DNA from: Spongospora subterranea
Lineage: Eukaryota > Endomyxa > Phytomyxea > Plasmodiophorida > Plasmodiophoridae
Length of the DNA stretch: 51,033 nucleotides
Direction: 5' to 3'
NCBI GenBank assembly: GCA_900404475.1
Contig: OUQQ01000063.1
Span: 1 to 51,033 of the forward strand
Part shown: piece by piece, positions 40,481 through 50,847 of the stretch
How the letters are laid out: each line of letters begins with the position of its first letter
Position numbering within the stretch: the stretch's first letter is position 1
Made by a program: the position numbers and the translations under genes
The notes under the pieces: model-generated
Told to the model about the DNA's origin: nothing
Database searches by the model: none
The model's input: only the letters and a program-made list of their open reading frames with translations

Positions 40481-41686
40481 TCACATTTGTGATATTAAAG
40501 TTGCCAACCAGGTTTCGGAGATCGCCGGTCGACAGACTCCAAGGAAGATCAGGAGCGACCAGAGATCTCTGTCCTGAACTGGAGCGTGAAGCAACGCCTT
40601 GAGACGGCGAACATCACCCCAGGCGACCGCCCCGTTACTGACCCGCTTGCAGCCGATTGCGAACGATTCCTCTTGTTGCGTGTGGATATGGAAAACGATC
40701 CGCGTCAACGAATTCGTCACCAGCTCCATGACACAGTCGATCCGCACCTCTTCAAACTCGCTCGTACTGGGTTTACCATTGCCTGTGGCGTCACCTGCAC
40801 TAATGAAGAACGCGAAACAGCTGGCTTCGCACGAGGTCCTGGTTTTCAGAAGAATCGTCCTGCAGTCGTATCTGACACAGGCGAAAAGGCGCTCAGCATG
40901 AATCCTGAACGTCTCTTGGGCCTGTATGATCTGGCCGGCATTGTCGTCTGATCCGAACCGCTCCCGAATCTGGCTGCCGATGTGGAAGATGAATTCAGAG
41001 ACGAACGGTGCGACCATCTCGCCTAGGCGATCGCCGCTGATGGACGACGCCTCCAGGATCGGATTCTGCCTGAAATCCAGATTCTCTTCATCGGTAGGTT
41101 CCGATTCCAGGAACTGGTTGGACTCGATGGCGTCGATTCTGTCCCTATACACTTTCATCAGCGACATGATCGCAGGCTGCGTTTCATCCTTTCCAGTTCC
41201 ATCCTCGCGTGCACCGTTTCTCCAACTTTCAGGTAGTTCAATATCTTCATCGCCGGGCGACGATTCAGCTCGCTTTTGCCTTGACGTAAACGTATTTTTG
41301 GCCATGGCTTCAACCCTTTTCGCCTTGTTCCTTCTGTTCTCGAACCATTTCCTGACTTTGTCGACATCGAGAGTGATCATATTGGATATTTCAAGCCTCA
41401 ATTTCCGACCGGGATGGGGGTTTAAGCTGAACGCTTTTTCCAGAATTCGGCTCTGATTTGGACTCAAATTGTGGCGTTTTCTCTTGGTGGACGCCCTGCT
41501 CTTGAAGTTAGGAACATCTTCCTGTGTATCTTCATCCATAATTGGCGATGAAACTTCCAGGTCATCCCTGTCTTTCACAGACGTTTTTGATAGAGATTCT
41601 GGAGATTCGGGTAAAGTACGATGAAATTGGGCTTGTTCACAAGCCATACGCAGCGTGCATATGTCCTGATCGACAAATTTTTCCAT
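40481..41686 (-). CDS. Homeodomain transcription factor
   Basis: A single frame of 401 aa from ATG 41686; the frame stays open another 29 codons upstream without an ATG, so an unseen 5' exon is possible. A homeodomain lies near residues 67-126: KRKRHNLSPNQSRILEKAF, NPHPGRKLRLEIS, then recognition helix VDKVRKWFENRRNKAKR with the invariant W48, F49, N51 and R53. Position 50 appears to be Glu rather than the common Gln, which may alter base preference. No three-residue TALE loop insertion is evident. The region before is acidic/Ser-rich; the C-terminal ~200 residues are helical with no known domain. Codon use is GC-richer than its neighbours. Target genes unknown. Confidence 0.85.
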   Translation of the reverse strand: MEKFVDQDICTLRMACEQAQFHRTLPESPESLSKTSVKDRDDLEVSSPIMDEDTQEDVPNFKSRASTKRKRHNLSPNQSRILEKAFSLNPHPGRKLRLEISNMITLDVDKVRKWFENRRNKAKRVEAMAKNTFTSRQKRAESSPGDEDIELPESWRNGAREDGTGKDETQPAIMSLMKVYRDRIDAIESNQFLESEPTDEENLDFRQNPILEASSISGDRLGEMVAPFVSEFIFHIGSQIRERFGSDDNAGQIIQAQETFRIHAERLFACVRYDCRTILLKTRTSCEASCFAFFISAGDATGNGKPSTSEFEEVRIDCVMELVTNSLTRIVFHIHTQQEESFAIGCKRVSNGAVAWGDVRRLKALLHAPVQDRDLWSLLIFLGVCRPAISETWLATLISQM

Positions 41687-42406
41687 GTTGTGCTCGATGA
41701 CGTTCTTCAGCCCTTTCGCGGCAGCACTTCTCCGTTGCGAGAATAACGATGATAAGGTGCCAGTAAACGGCACGATTCCAGGCTCTCGTAAGTTGGTCTT
41801 TCAAACGGATACCTGTGGATTAAAGTCTGCGTACGGACACCGTCGCGGAATTATCGGATTACGATACATAGGTGGATAATACTAGGGGACAAACAACAGA
41901 ACCAGGTGAGCAGCAGCCCTCTGGAGAATATCGCCAGCGCAACCCAGTCTCAGACTCAGCAAGTGCCTCTGTGGCTACACATCTTGAACAGTGTTCTCTG
42001 GCACAACGGTTTATGGGCGAAAATTGCGCCATCGCAAAACTATCGCAAATGCAGTTCCGCAGAAAACGTTCCACACGTGTTCCAATCCACCTGGTTGATT
42101 TGATCGCCGCATCGCCGACCCCTAATTACACCCGCTTTGTTATCAATTGGATGTAAACGATCACCAATGTCAACACCAACTTGGTGATATCAATTCGAAG
42201 CTGGTCAAGACGTCGTGTACTTGGTGAATACTCTATTGAAGTCGCTCTGTTGCGACGGGTAATTAGGAACAATACTGTGGCTTCTACCTAGCGGTAGATG
42301 TTTTATTTGTTGATAGAGACCCTTTGCAATCTCGTAGCTTCAAAAACGTGTCAACCTCGGCGATCAGGGTCTTACAGTGTTTCAATTCATCTAGCATATA
42401 CTCTGG
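41687..42406. other. No supported gene
   Basis: 720 bp between the homeodomain start and the LRR gene stop. Two overlapping + frames (41872-42156 and 41906-42103) start with non-ATG codons. They look partly protein-like (PLWLHILNSVLWHNGLW in one), so an unmodelled small gene is possible but not supported. Confidence 0.45.
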
Positions 42407-43311
42407 TCAGATTGCGTGATTGACAAGATACGCTTTAAGATCACCCTGAAGTTCTTGACAAATTGAATCAATATACGATGTATCAACCGGTATTGGTGCA
42501 GTGTTTGCAGTAATAAGTGTGGGTTTGATCGTTGGGCGGATCTGAAGTCGGGGCGACTCCACAGATACTGTCGTTGTCAGCTTGTAGAAGTCGTGCTCCA
42601 GGCGTAATCGCCTGCCATCCAATATGTCCAGCGATGGGCAGATACTCAATATGTATTCCTGGTATCCATCACATTGGCAAACTTTACAAGACAATCAACT
42701 CGAGAATCAGAACATAGATGTCGATGGAAAGCGGACCTGGATTGGATCTAGACCCGTCAATATTTTGCAGATATAACGCCTTCAGTTTGGTCAAGGGTTT
42801 CAGACATGTAAGCTGATCCAGCGTAGCGATCCGGTTGTCTTGCGCGTGTAAATAGGCGAGCGATGTCAGCAGTGCTAAAGGATCTTCGACAAATCACATT
42901 CAAAGGGAATCATAAAAAAATTGTGTCTTTAGAGTTCAACGCAAACTGCAAATGGAGAAACAAACGAAGTTTGCAATGAGGAACAAAGCTGATGGTTCAT
43001 TACCGAGCCGATAAATGAGATTCGAGCTAATATTGATCCTCTCAAGGTCAACGCAGTGCGATAATGGTAAGATGTCCCTGATCTTATTATTGTGAAGATC
43101 CAGGTCGAGAAGATGAACGCAATGCCGGACGTCATCTAGATTCGTTATCTCTAGAAATAGAAAAGAGGGTTGAGCGCGTTTTGGAACGTATCTTTCCGAT
43201 GAACAACAGCGCTATACCGGAGTCGGTCACCGCCAACGTAAAAACGTTCTCAACATCGTATTTGCCGGACGAAGTTTTGATCATCTGATCAGTTAACGGT
43301 TTACTGGCCAT
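42407..43311 (-). CDS. Leucine-rich-repeat protein, LRRC61-like
   Basis: Exons 43311-43218, 43150-43004, 42883-42737 and 42681-42407 give 220 aa in frame; introns are 67, 120 and 55 nt. The start MASKPLTDQMIKTSSGKYDV is followed by tandem LRRs (LLDLDLHNNKIRDILPLSHC, LERINISSNLIYRLDPLALL, LAYLHAQDNRIATLDQLTCL) and an LRR cap (YILSICPSLDILDGRRL) ending EHDFYKL. The order and the SNPVC and EFY-like cap residues parallel LRRC61 (which has TGEFSLES near its start, SNPLC and GSEFYQL). LRRC61 is poorly characterised; occurrence mainly in ciliated eukaryotes would be consistent with katanin p80 nearby, but I cannot verify it. Confidence 0.75.
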
Positions 43312-44482
43312 CTTGCCTTGGAATGATGATGATGTGCCTTGGAATGATGATGATGATCAGGGGGGGGATGTACAGCCCAACTGTGGACCCAAGACAAGGG
43401 CAGGGTCAGGGACTACTCTATGACCATCGTTTAATGATAATCACCCAGCCGGTGAGTGGTACCGGATCTGATAGCTGCTGCCGCCAGCTGGGTCTGGCCA
43501 ATCAGCTCTTGTCCCCAAATCCGATCACATCTCAAACCCCTGTAAAGTCGCCACAATCAGGGAGATCGCTCAACGATCCAGTTGAGATCGTCCATGCGCA
43601 AGCGGCCGCCGCTGATATCATTCATTGCCATCATCGAACAACCCTCCCCTCCTTTTAGTTTTCGATTCCCGGTTTTTTTACCATGTATTCGACGCCTCAT
43701 CTCTTCCTAGGTTCGTCGTCACTAGCTCTTTCTGGGCAAGCATTGATTCACATCAGGTTGCCGCTTGAATCGTTCTGTCGCCCGTGATTAATACTAATGC
43801 AATTTGGATCAGATTAACCAGCACGATAAGTGCAACTGCATTCTACGACAACTCAGAAGCTGGGAAAGGGACGCGAATAAAACCCTTGATATACAGATTG
43901 AAGGAAAAGAACACGTAAAAAGGGGACCTTACACTTCATGGGCTATTTTAACACCCAAGTAAACGGTGCAGTATTTGTCGAAGTATCCACATAACGGTTC
44001 TGAGATATGCCGTTTTTAAAAGTATTTGTTGACGAATGTTTTGTTTCGGAACAATTATTTACAACAAAGGAAAGGGAAGCTGACGCAGCATAAATGAAGT
44101 CGGTGAGTAGAACAATGTGGCAAGCTCTGTACGTCCAGTTGGGGTTTTGATCGTGCTCGAGTGATGTCATAATGGGTCTTGACCTCACGTTGTTTGTGGC
44201 GATGGATGACGCGACTGGTCGACCCCAACTCAAACTGGAATTGACAAACAAGCCCAAGGCGAACCTTGAACCATTTCTATACCAAGCCGGCAACAGCGGC
44301 AAACGAAAGAACAAGTACACACAGACAAGTCTTGAATGCGTTCGGGTATCATGGGAATAACAGAAAACGAGAGAGGCGATTCAGCGTAATGCCGTTAGGT
44401 CGTTCTGGGTCGATGGCCCGAATCCAGTAGTTGCAGGAATCTCGGCCACAGCCTTGGGCGTTGCCAGACACGATGACGAGGA
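43312..44482. other. No supported gene; low-complexity start
   Basis: Directly upstream of the LRR gene lies a GATGAT-rich low-complexity stretch with a G8 run (43320-43370). Beyond it, opposed frames of 110-125 codons (43323-43658 +, 43943-44320 -) lack motifs or splice support. Confidence 0.45.
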
Positions 44483-44607
44483 TACAAGTCTTGGATGAAA
44501 ATCATCCGAGAGTGCCCCTTCCCTGAAGGAGAACGACGAACTTCCATAAGATGCACTGAAGTTCGCCGTTCCTGCGGCCCCTGAATGATTTTCATCCAAG
44601 ACTTGTA
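44483..44607. repeat. Fold-back element with perfect 23-bp ends
   Basis: Bases 44483-44505 are a perfect reverse complement of 44585-44607. A second, inner pair (GAACGACGAACTTC near 44532 and GAAGTTCGCCGTTC near 44561) pairs with one mismatch. The 125-bp unit would form a nested hairpin, the structure expected of a small fold-back/MITE element or a structured RNA. Confidence 0.85.
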
Positions 44608-45062
44608 GCTTTGTACCAGTAACCCGAAATCGGCACCAATTGATGTTATATACAATTCTTGTAAAACATTGCTCTGATAAAAACATTGTGCATAAATTTA
44701 ATAGAACACCACTTTCAACACAACACCATGGTGTTTTACCCAAATAATGCACCTACAATACTCAACAAAATAAACACCAGTGCCGGGTTTAAGGTGATTT
44801 TGTTATTATCGAGGGTGGCCGAAATCAGGTTCAGATGGTGTTTTCTTGTTATCTTTCAAAGACACCTTGTCAACATTTCTAAAAGCGAGGAAAGGACATG
44901 ATCATCCTCTTTGGAACACGTTGAATCTCAAATTATCTTGTATGTCTTTCAGATGTCGTTGATTGTTCAAGGTCTAGCGATTGCTGTTTTTTTCAACAGA
45001 GACTGATAAACTCCATTCTCTTCGTGTTTGTCCTGGAAATTTCGAAATTCATCTTTGCGAGA

Positions 45063-45280
45063 TTAACGATTTTGGAGAGTGATGAGCGTCGACCTCTTAA
45101 TGGCGTATTCAAGCCAAGAAATGATGTCCTTCCTGGCGAGATTATCCACCTTGCCCAAGATCACATCGAATTGTCCAAGAAACGCATCGTTGCTGAGTCG
45201 CGTCCTAAGGTGAGATCGTACGCTGATATGTTCGGTACGATTCCCGGTTTTCAAGTTGGTTGCCAGATGACCATGATTGT
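45063..45280 (-). pseudogene. Copia-like RNase H fragment, minus orientation
   Basis: The minus frame reads NLKTGNRTEHISVRSHL. This aligns with the Copia polyprotein RNase H end, where an N...R.KHI.VR.H motif precedes the last conserved block. The continuation (LGQFDVILGKVDNLARKDI) holds the I.L.KV.NLA.KDI pattern where Copia elements have IxLxYVpTxxQxADIxTK, but diverged. No other domain is present. It is a short relic. Confidence 0.45.
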
Positions 45281-45530
45281 GTTAATGGTCATTGCGGGGT
45301 CCGGATCGGAAGTCGCTGTGTCTTTCACCTCATTGGGACGGCAAGATTCTCTAGCTGTTCAACAGAAGGTGACGTCAGAGGGGGCAATCGGATCCTCCCA
45401 TAGCTGATTGGGGCTATCGACACCAGTACTTGATTATGTGGGAGCCAAGGCCGCATGATCGAGCTGTTGGCCTGTCGGGTGCATGGAATCGCGACGGGTT
45501 CACATCAGGGATTCGTGTTCGGTATTGCTG

Positions 45531-45728
45531 GCAACCAACACGAAGACTGGGAGTCGAACCGAACATATCGAAGTACGATAAGCACTTGGTGCGCGAGGCG
45601 ATCCAGACCACATGTGTGTCGAGGTTGTCTACTGCCCAAGCAAGGACGAGATCGCCGATATCTTCACGAACCCGTTACCCGAAGTTCATCACAAGGAGCT
45701 GCGGCGAGAAATCTGGCGATCAACGTAG
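45531..45728 (+). pseudogene. Copia-like RNase H C-terminus, frameshifted
   Basis: Three + frames carry consecutive pieces: NTKTGSRTEHIEV, then KYDKHLVREAIQTTCV, then VYCPSKDEIADIFTNPLPEV. They match the terminal RNase H motifs of Ty1/Copia polyproteins (R.KHI.VRYH..RE, followed by Y.PS.DQIADIFTKPLP). Two frameshifts between pieces mark it as dead. No LTR was recognised. The related minus-strand fragment lies about 250 bp to the left in opposite orientation. Confidence 0.75.
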
Positions 45729-46681
45729 CGAGGGCGGGAGGGTTGGGAGACGCGCCCACAGCCGATCGCAGAGACGAGTTGTGACGATTGTCGCGGCTAG
45801 CCCCAATACCGGTACTGGCCCCGAACAAATCAACAGAGTGCCATCCAGCGTCCCGCTTGATCGGAGATTGAAGCGATATTGGACGTCAGCGACCCCCGAT
45901 TACGCCAGTCTCCATACCGAGATGACCGGGACGTTCGTGACGCCCCAGAACCTATTCGCTCATGCTCTGACGTACATCGTCGACAGGCGATGCAGTTGTA
46001 TTGTGATTTACAAACCTTAACCAGATAACTTGACGATGGTCCAATTATTGTCGCTAGGTTTCTGGGCAATCAAAGAAACCGTATTGGAAGATCACTTCCG
46101 TAGTGCAAGTTAGGCGCTGGATTGGAACAAGGAGGGTTCAACAGCAGAAAGAATGGAACTGATGACACCTACCGAGCGCTGGTATGAGCAGTATTTGAGA
46201 GAACGCCTACTATTCGGATGACGACGATTGTCATTTGAATTCGTCGGTTTCAATTGTCTTGCGGTAGCGAAGACATATACAGGGGCACCTGGACGATTCA
46301 GTGGTGAATTGCTGTCGATTTTCTTTAAGTCTTTTCGAGCGAACTGGCAACCAAAAGCGGTATCGTTCCCAACTGGCGCAACGAAACCGTGGACCAAAAT
46401 GCGGATTGGGTTTGGGGAGAATGTTGGCGATCGAGGATTCTGCCCGTTATTGATCTAGGTGATCACCCAGCGGTAGCAAGTTCCGGTCGACCAGGGCGTT
46501 GCTACTAATTGTCGAAATTGCCTTGGTGAACCCATCAACGTCGACTTCCGTGTTCGCTCCTCCCACCAAAATATTGGTCAAATGTTTCTCGAGCCGTGTA
46601 ATCGGGGGAGCAAAACGATCGGTTTTTCCTACCAAACGATCGAATCCGCAGATTGTTAATATCACGTTCATAATCAGATAA
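45729..46681. other. No supported gene
   Basis: Short frames only. It may include more retrotransposon debris, but no LTR, primer-binding site or polypurine tract was identified. The right end is the presumed promoter/leader of the ABCG gene. Confidence 0.45.
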
Positions 46682-49600
46682 ATGATGATGAAGTCCAAGG
46701 ACAACTGTGTCCCGTTCGACAACAACAACAACGACCTGGCGTTGACCTCGCTCTCGGGCGACGAAAATTTCGCCGACTCGCTGCCCACAAGGGATCCGGG
46801 CCAGGGCGGGCGCCCGCCTCCCATCCCAATGCACGCCATCGTCCTGGAGACGGCCTCCGGCAGCCATCAACGCGAGCGACAGATCAGCAGGACCGTACAG
46901 AGCTTTCATCTGGGGAAATTGGACTCGGCGAAAACCCTGGAGAAAGGCATGAGATTGGACTGGTCTCATATCTCTGTCCATGTAAAACAACACCAACGAC
47001 ACATCGTTTCCCGTTGTGGAGAATGATCTCCCCGTCACCGGAAACATCGTGGCGTTTTAAAGCCGAGAAATGGCGAGTTAATTAGAGAGACCTTGTTGGA
47101 ATGGCAATCGAATTTCCGTGGTTTTTTCTCAAATTTCCGTCGTTTCGTTGTTGACGTGATCGCTTCTCCCGATTGCAAATGACGCGCCGCTTTCATTGAT
47201 AGCCCTAAATGGCCATGTTCGTTGGGTGCAGCTGCCCTAGATATAAATTACGATCACCTTATTGTTAGCTGTGTTGGTTGTCAGACCTCGGGGGCTTTTG
47301 TGTTTTCGATGTTCCTTGTTCGATGCGCTTTACGTATTTTAGGAAACCTGCGACACACACCATCAACTGCCCTGGAACCAATGTGTGATGAATTCGGTGC
47401 TGTGTTTTACAGAACGATGGACAACATATTCTGTCGGATGTATCCGGTTATGTTCGTCCTGGAGAGCTATTGGCCATAATGGGCCCAAGCGGTTAGGCGG
47501 ATAATTTCGAGCCAGATTCACACGAGAATTCCCACGATTCTCTTGGATTTTCGACCGGTTCCGTTCTCGTGGTTTTTTCCATTGTTTTCGCCGGTGCCAG
47601 GGCTCAAGGTCTGATATTGTGTCTGGCCAAAACAGGTTGTGGGAAGACGAGCCTCCTGAACGCCATCTCGTTCCAGCATCAGGGCAAGAACCAGGTCCAA
47701 ACCGGAACGGTCTTCGTCAACAACGCTCCTGTCGATCTCAAAAAATTCATTCGCTCGACCGGCTATGTAGGAAAACCCCCGACCCTTGATCTTCCCTCAT
47801 TTCCCTTGCCAGACCGTTTTCATCGTTGTCTAGAACCTGTTCATCGCCCCAAATTCCGTTAATTTCTTTTTCAAATTCTTAACGGGTAGTCGAAATCGGA
47901 ATTCCCTTCGAACTTTTTGTGTTTCGTTTGTCGATTACCGGGGCGGTTCTGGAAATCGTGCAGTTTGTCAATGAGTCTGTCCCGATTGCTCTGCTCGACG
48001 TTCATTGCCCAAAACAGGTCCGGCAGAAAGATATCCTGATGGAGACGTTGACGCCCCGGGAATCCGTCAACTTCGTGATCGACATCACGAAGCACATCGA
48101 CGTCGAGACGCGTCGAGCGACCGCCGATCGGTACGGGGGTTCCAACGCCCCTCCAACCCCCACAAAAGTGTTTCCCCTTCTGATCGGCCGTCTCGCCAGC
48201 GTTCTAGGAATATTGGGTTTGGAAACCTGCGCCGATCGGATGATCGGAGGGCGAAATGTCAAAGGGATTTCGGGCGGAGAACGCAAACGGTCAGGACCGA
48301 TCGCATTTCATGGTCGAAACGGTTTCTCAGAGTCGGTTGGGGGTTTTCAGCACGTCGATTGCGGTGGAGATCGTGTCGAATCCGCGTCTGATATTACTGG
48401 ATGGTTTGTGAGGGTTCGGTCCCAGCTCAACGCCCAATCTCTGACCGCTCCTTTCGTAGAACCGACGTCGGCTTTGGATTCGTCGACGGCCGAGGTACTG
48501 ATTTGCCCTGGATTTCCGAAAAAACGCCAACGCGGATCCGATCTGACAATGACTCGTGAATGTCATCGAACCGAACTCTTTTTTTCAACAGCTTTTTGGT
48601 TTTCATTCGCCCTCTGTTTGTACCGGAGACGACAGTTGAGGTCGATTGTTGGGGTTGCTAGGCCGTCGTCCTCAGCCTGCGCAAGCTCGCCAACGAGGGG
48701 CGAACGATCATGGCGTCGTTCCATCAGCCCACGCACGCCCTGTTCAAGCTGTTCGATCGCGTCCTTCTCCTGTCGGGCGGCAGGACCGCCTACTTCGGAT
48801 CGCCCCAGGATTCCATCCAGTATTTCGGGGCGATTGGGTTCACCCTTCCCCCATACACAAACCCCTGTGAATTTTTCAGTACGTGATTTCTCTCGTTGTT
48901 CTCGCTGTTGATTTTCACAACGAAACACGACCTCGATATCGTGTTTAAGTTCATTCACTTGGTTTTCTTCTTTCGATCTGGATTCTAATTGATCAACTGA
49001 TCATGAAGATGGTGTCCGTGTTGTTCATTGTACCAAACGTCGCGTTCTCGTGATTTTCAAGAAACATGTTATTGTGCCATATTGGTGTCTGTGTAAACAA
49101 CTCAAACTGAGTTCGGCGCTCAATAGTTAATCTGTTGGATGTTCATTGGACGGAAGACAACAGTCGTGATATGGGCCAAGCGCGTCGTCGGATCTCGACG
49201 ATCTTGGACCAGGCGTCGCATTTGCCGACCTCCGCGCCGTCTTCACCGGGCGACGTTCGCCCGACGTCAGTCATCGTCAAGGCGCCGGCCCATCGTCATC
49301 GGGCCCGAATCGCCTGGTGTCTTCAGCTCAAGCTCCTCGTGTTCAGGAACGTTGTCAATTTCATTCGTCAGCCGAAGCTGATGCGTGTTCGCCTGATCAA
49401 GGCGATTTGCTCTGGTCTATTATGCGGAATCCTCTTCTCTAGTCTTGGACATGATCAGGTTCGTCAACTCTTTTCTGTCGCCTTTTGAACGGCGATTGCT
49501 GCGAATTTTCGATGAAGACAACGGCTCGTTGCTTTAAATGTTTTGGAATTTTTTGAGATTGCGTTTTTTTAGCACTGACCGTTTTGAATGGAACAAGATG

Positions 49601-50847
49601 CTGTTCTTGTTATACCGAGTTTGAAATCTCGAGTGATTGGTTTGATCTGTGCCGATAGAAATCCATTCGTGATCGCGGCGGTGCTGCGTTCTTCCTAATG
49701 CTGTCGGCGGGTATGGGATCGGCGTTGGACGCCGTACGAACAGTAAGGACCATCGTGTGGGCCGTTCCGCCTTGTGTCGCCTCAGTCGGCCTGGATTTCC
49801 TAGATGCCAGAAGAGCACGAGATCGTCACCAAGGAATTTTACCAACTATATCATCCGGTATATCGTTTAACACTCGACTGACAATGGCGAAAACTTAAAA
49901 AACGCCAATGGGATCAGATTTCCAGATTTTGGGATTGTCGTTGTTGTTCCAGGAATACGTTGTTGATGGAATCTTGCGCGAACGTTTTAGAGATTTTCGT
50001 CCATATCAGTTGAAGTCGTCAAACAATGTTCTGACCATGTTTCTGTCCCATTTCCCTGGTCAGTCGGCGTATTTCACGAGCAAGGCGCTATCGGACCTGC
50101 CGTTCATCCTGCTCCAGTGCCTGTTGAACTGCTGTATCGCCTACCCCATGGTCGGGTTCCAGACCGACCTGACCAAGTTCGCCATATTCCTGTTGATCAT
50201 GGCGCTGGGCATGAGCACATGTGACGCCTTGGGCGTTGCGATCGGTTGCGCTTTCCCCAATCCCCAGGTAGCCGCCGCCTCAGCTTGTAAGCCACTCTGC
50301 TGAATCTACAAAAAATTCCAAAAATGTTTTCCGTTCTCTGACACGTTGATCGAATTTATTGGTTTTTGTTTGTGCAATTCGAGCTGAAAGCTGGTGTTTG
50401 AACAGCGATTTTGCTAATGCCGTTGGTGGTATTCTCGGGCTATTTGGTTCATACAGAATCGGTGTCGGTCGCTCTCAGATGGATCGAATATATATCCCCG
50501 TAAACCCCCATTGCGTCAAACAAACGGTCACCTAAACCGGCGGCGGAATTAGGTTCAAATACGCTCTCGGCGCTTTGGCGATCAACGAGCTGGACGGTCT
50601 GACGCTGTATTGTACCGATTCCGAATACATCCGCGTCGACGACGGGAGAATCTGCCCGATGACGACAGGCGCGGCCGCAATGGACAACATGTTCAGTTTG
50701 AAGCCCAGCGATCTATGGCCATTCATCATGGCGAACGTGCTCATATTCATTTGTTTGCGCATCATCGGTCTTCTGCTACTCACATATCACAGCCGATCAT
50801 CTCCCAAACGCGCTTCCAAGCCGAAATCTCGCAGAATACCTAACTAA
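46682..50847 (+). CDS. ABCG-type half-transporter (one apparent frameshift)
   Basis: Fourteen exons: 46682-46981, 47413-47491, 47636-47766, 48018-48130, 48200-48289, 48351-48403, 48460-48494, 48662-48878, 49127-49458, 49660-49742, 49804-49857, 50064-50286, 50406-50499, 50553-50847. Total 2099 nt; one added base would give 699 aa. The N-terminal ATPase has Walker A IMGPSG-CGKTSLLNA (split by an intron), signature KGISGGERKR, Walker B LILLDEPTSALD and switch MASFHQPTHALF. Six membrane helices follow (LIKAICSGLLCGILF, LPFILLQCLLNCCIAYPMVG, LLMPLVVFSGYLV), with a Cys-containing loop before the last (YCTDSEY). Domain order ATPase-then-TM marks subfamily G; it dimerises to export lipids or drugs. 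Introns are 53-431 nt. Exon 10 needs one extra base near 49680 to keep frame (RDRG to AAFFLML). Confidence 0.9.

Noticed and set aside
40926..41456. 176-codon plus frame antisense to the homeodomain gene
   Set aside because: It is opposite a frame with an unmistakable homeodomain and shows only Ser/Leu-rich shadow composition.
43943..44320. 125-codon minus frame
   Set aside because: No recognisable motif, no splice context, and a competing plus frame; it lies in a gene-poor block between repeat elements.
46535..47047. 170-codon minus-strand frame over the first ABCG exon
   Set aside because: It is the antisense shadow of exon 1 (46682-46981), whose plus frame joins in phase to thirteen further ABCG exons.
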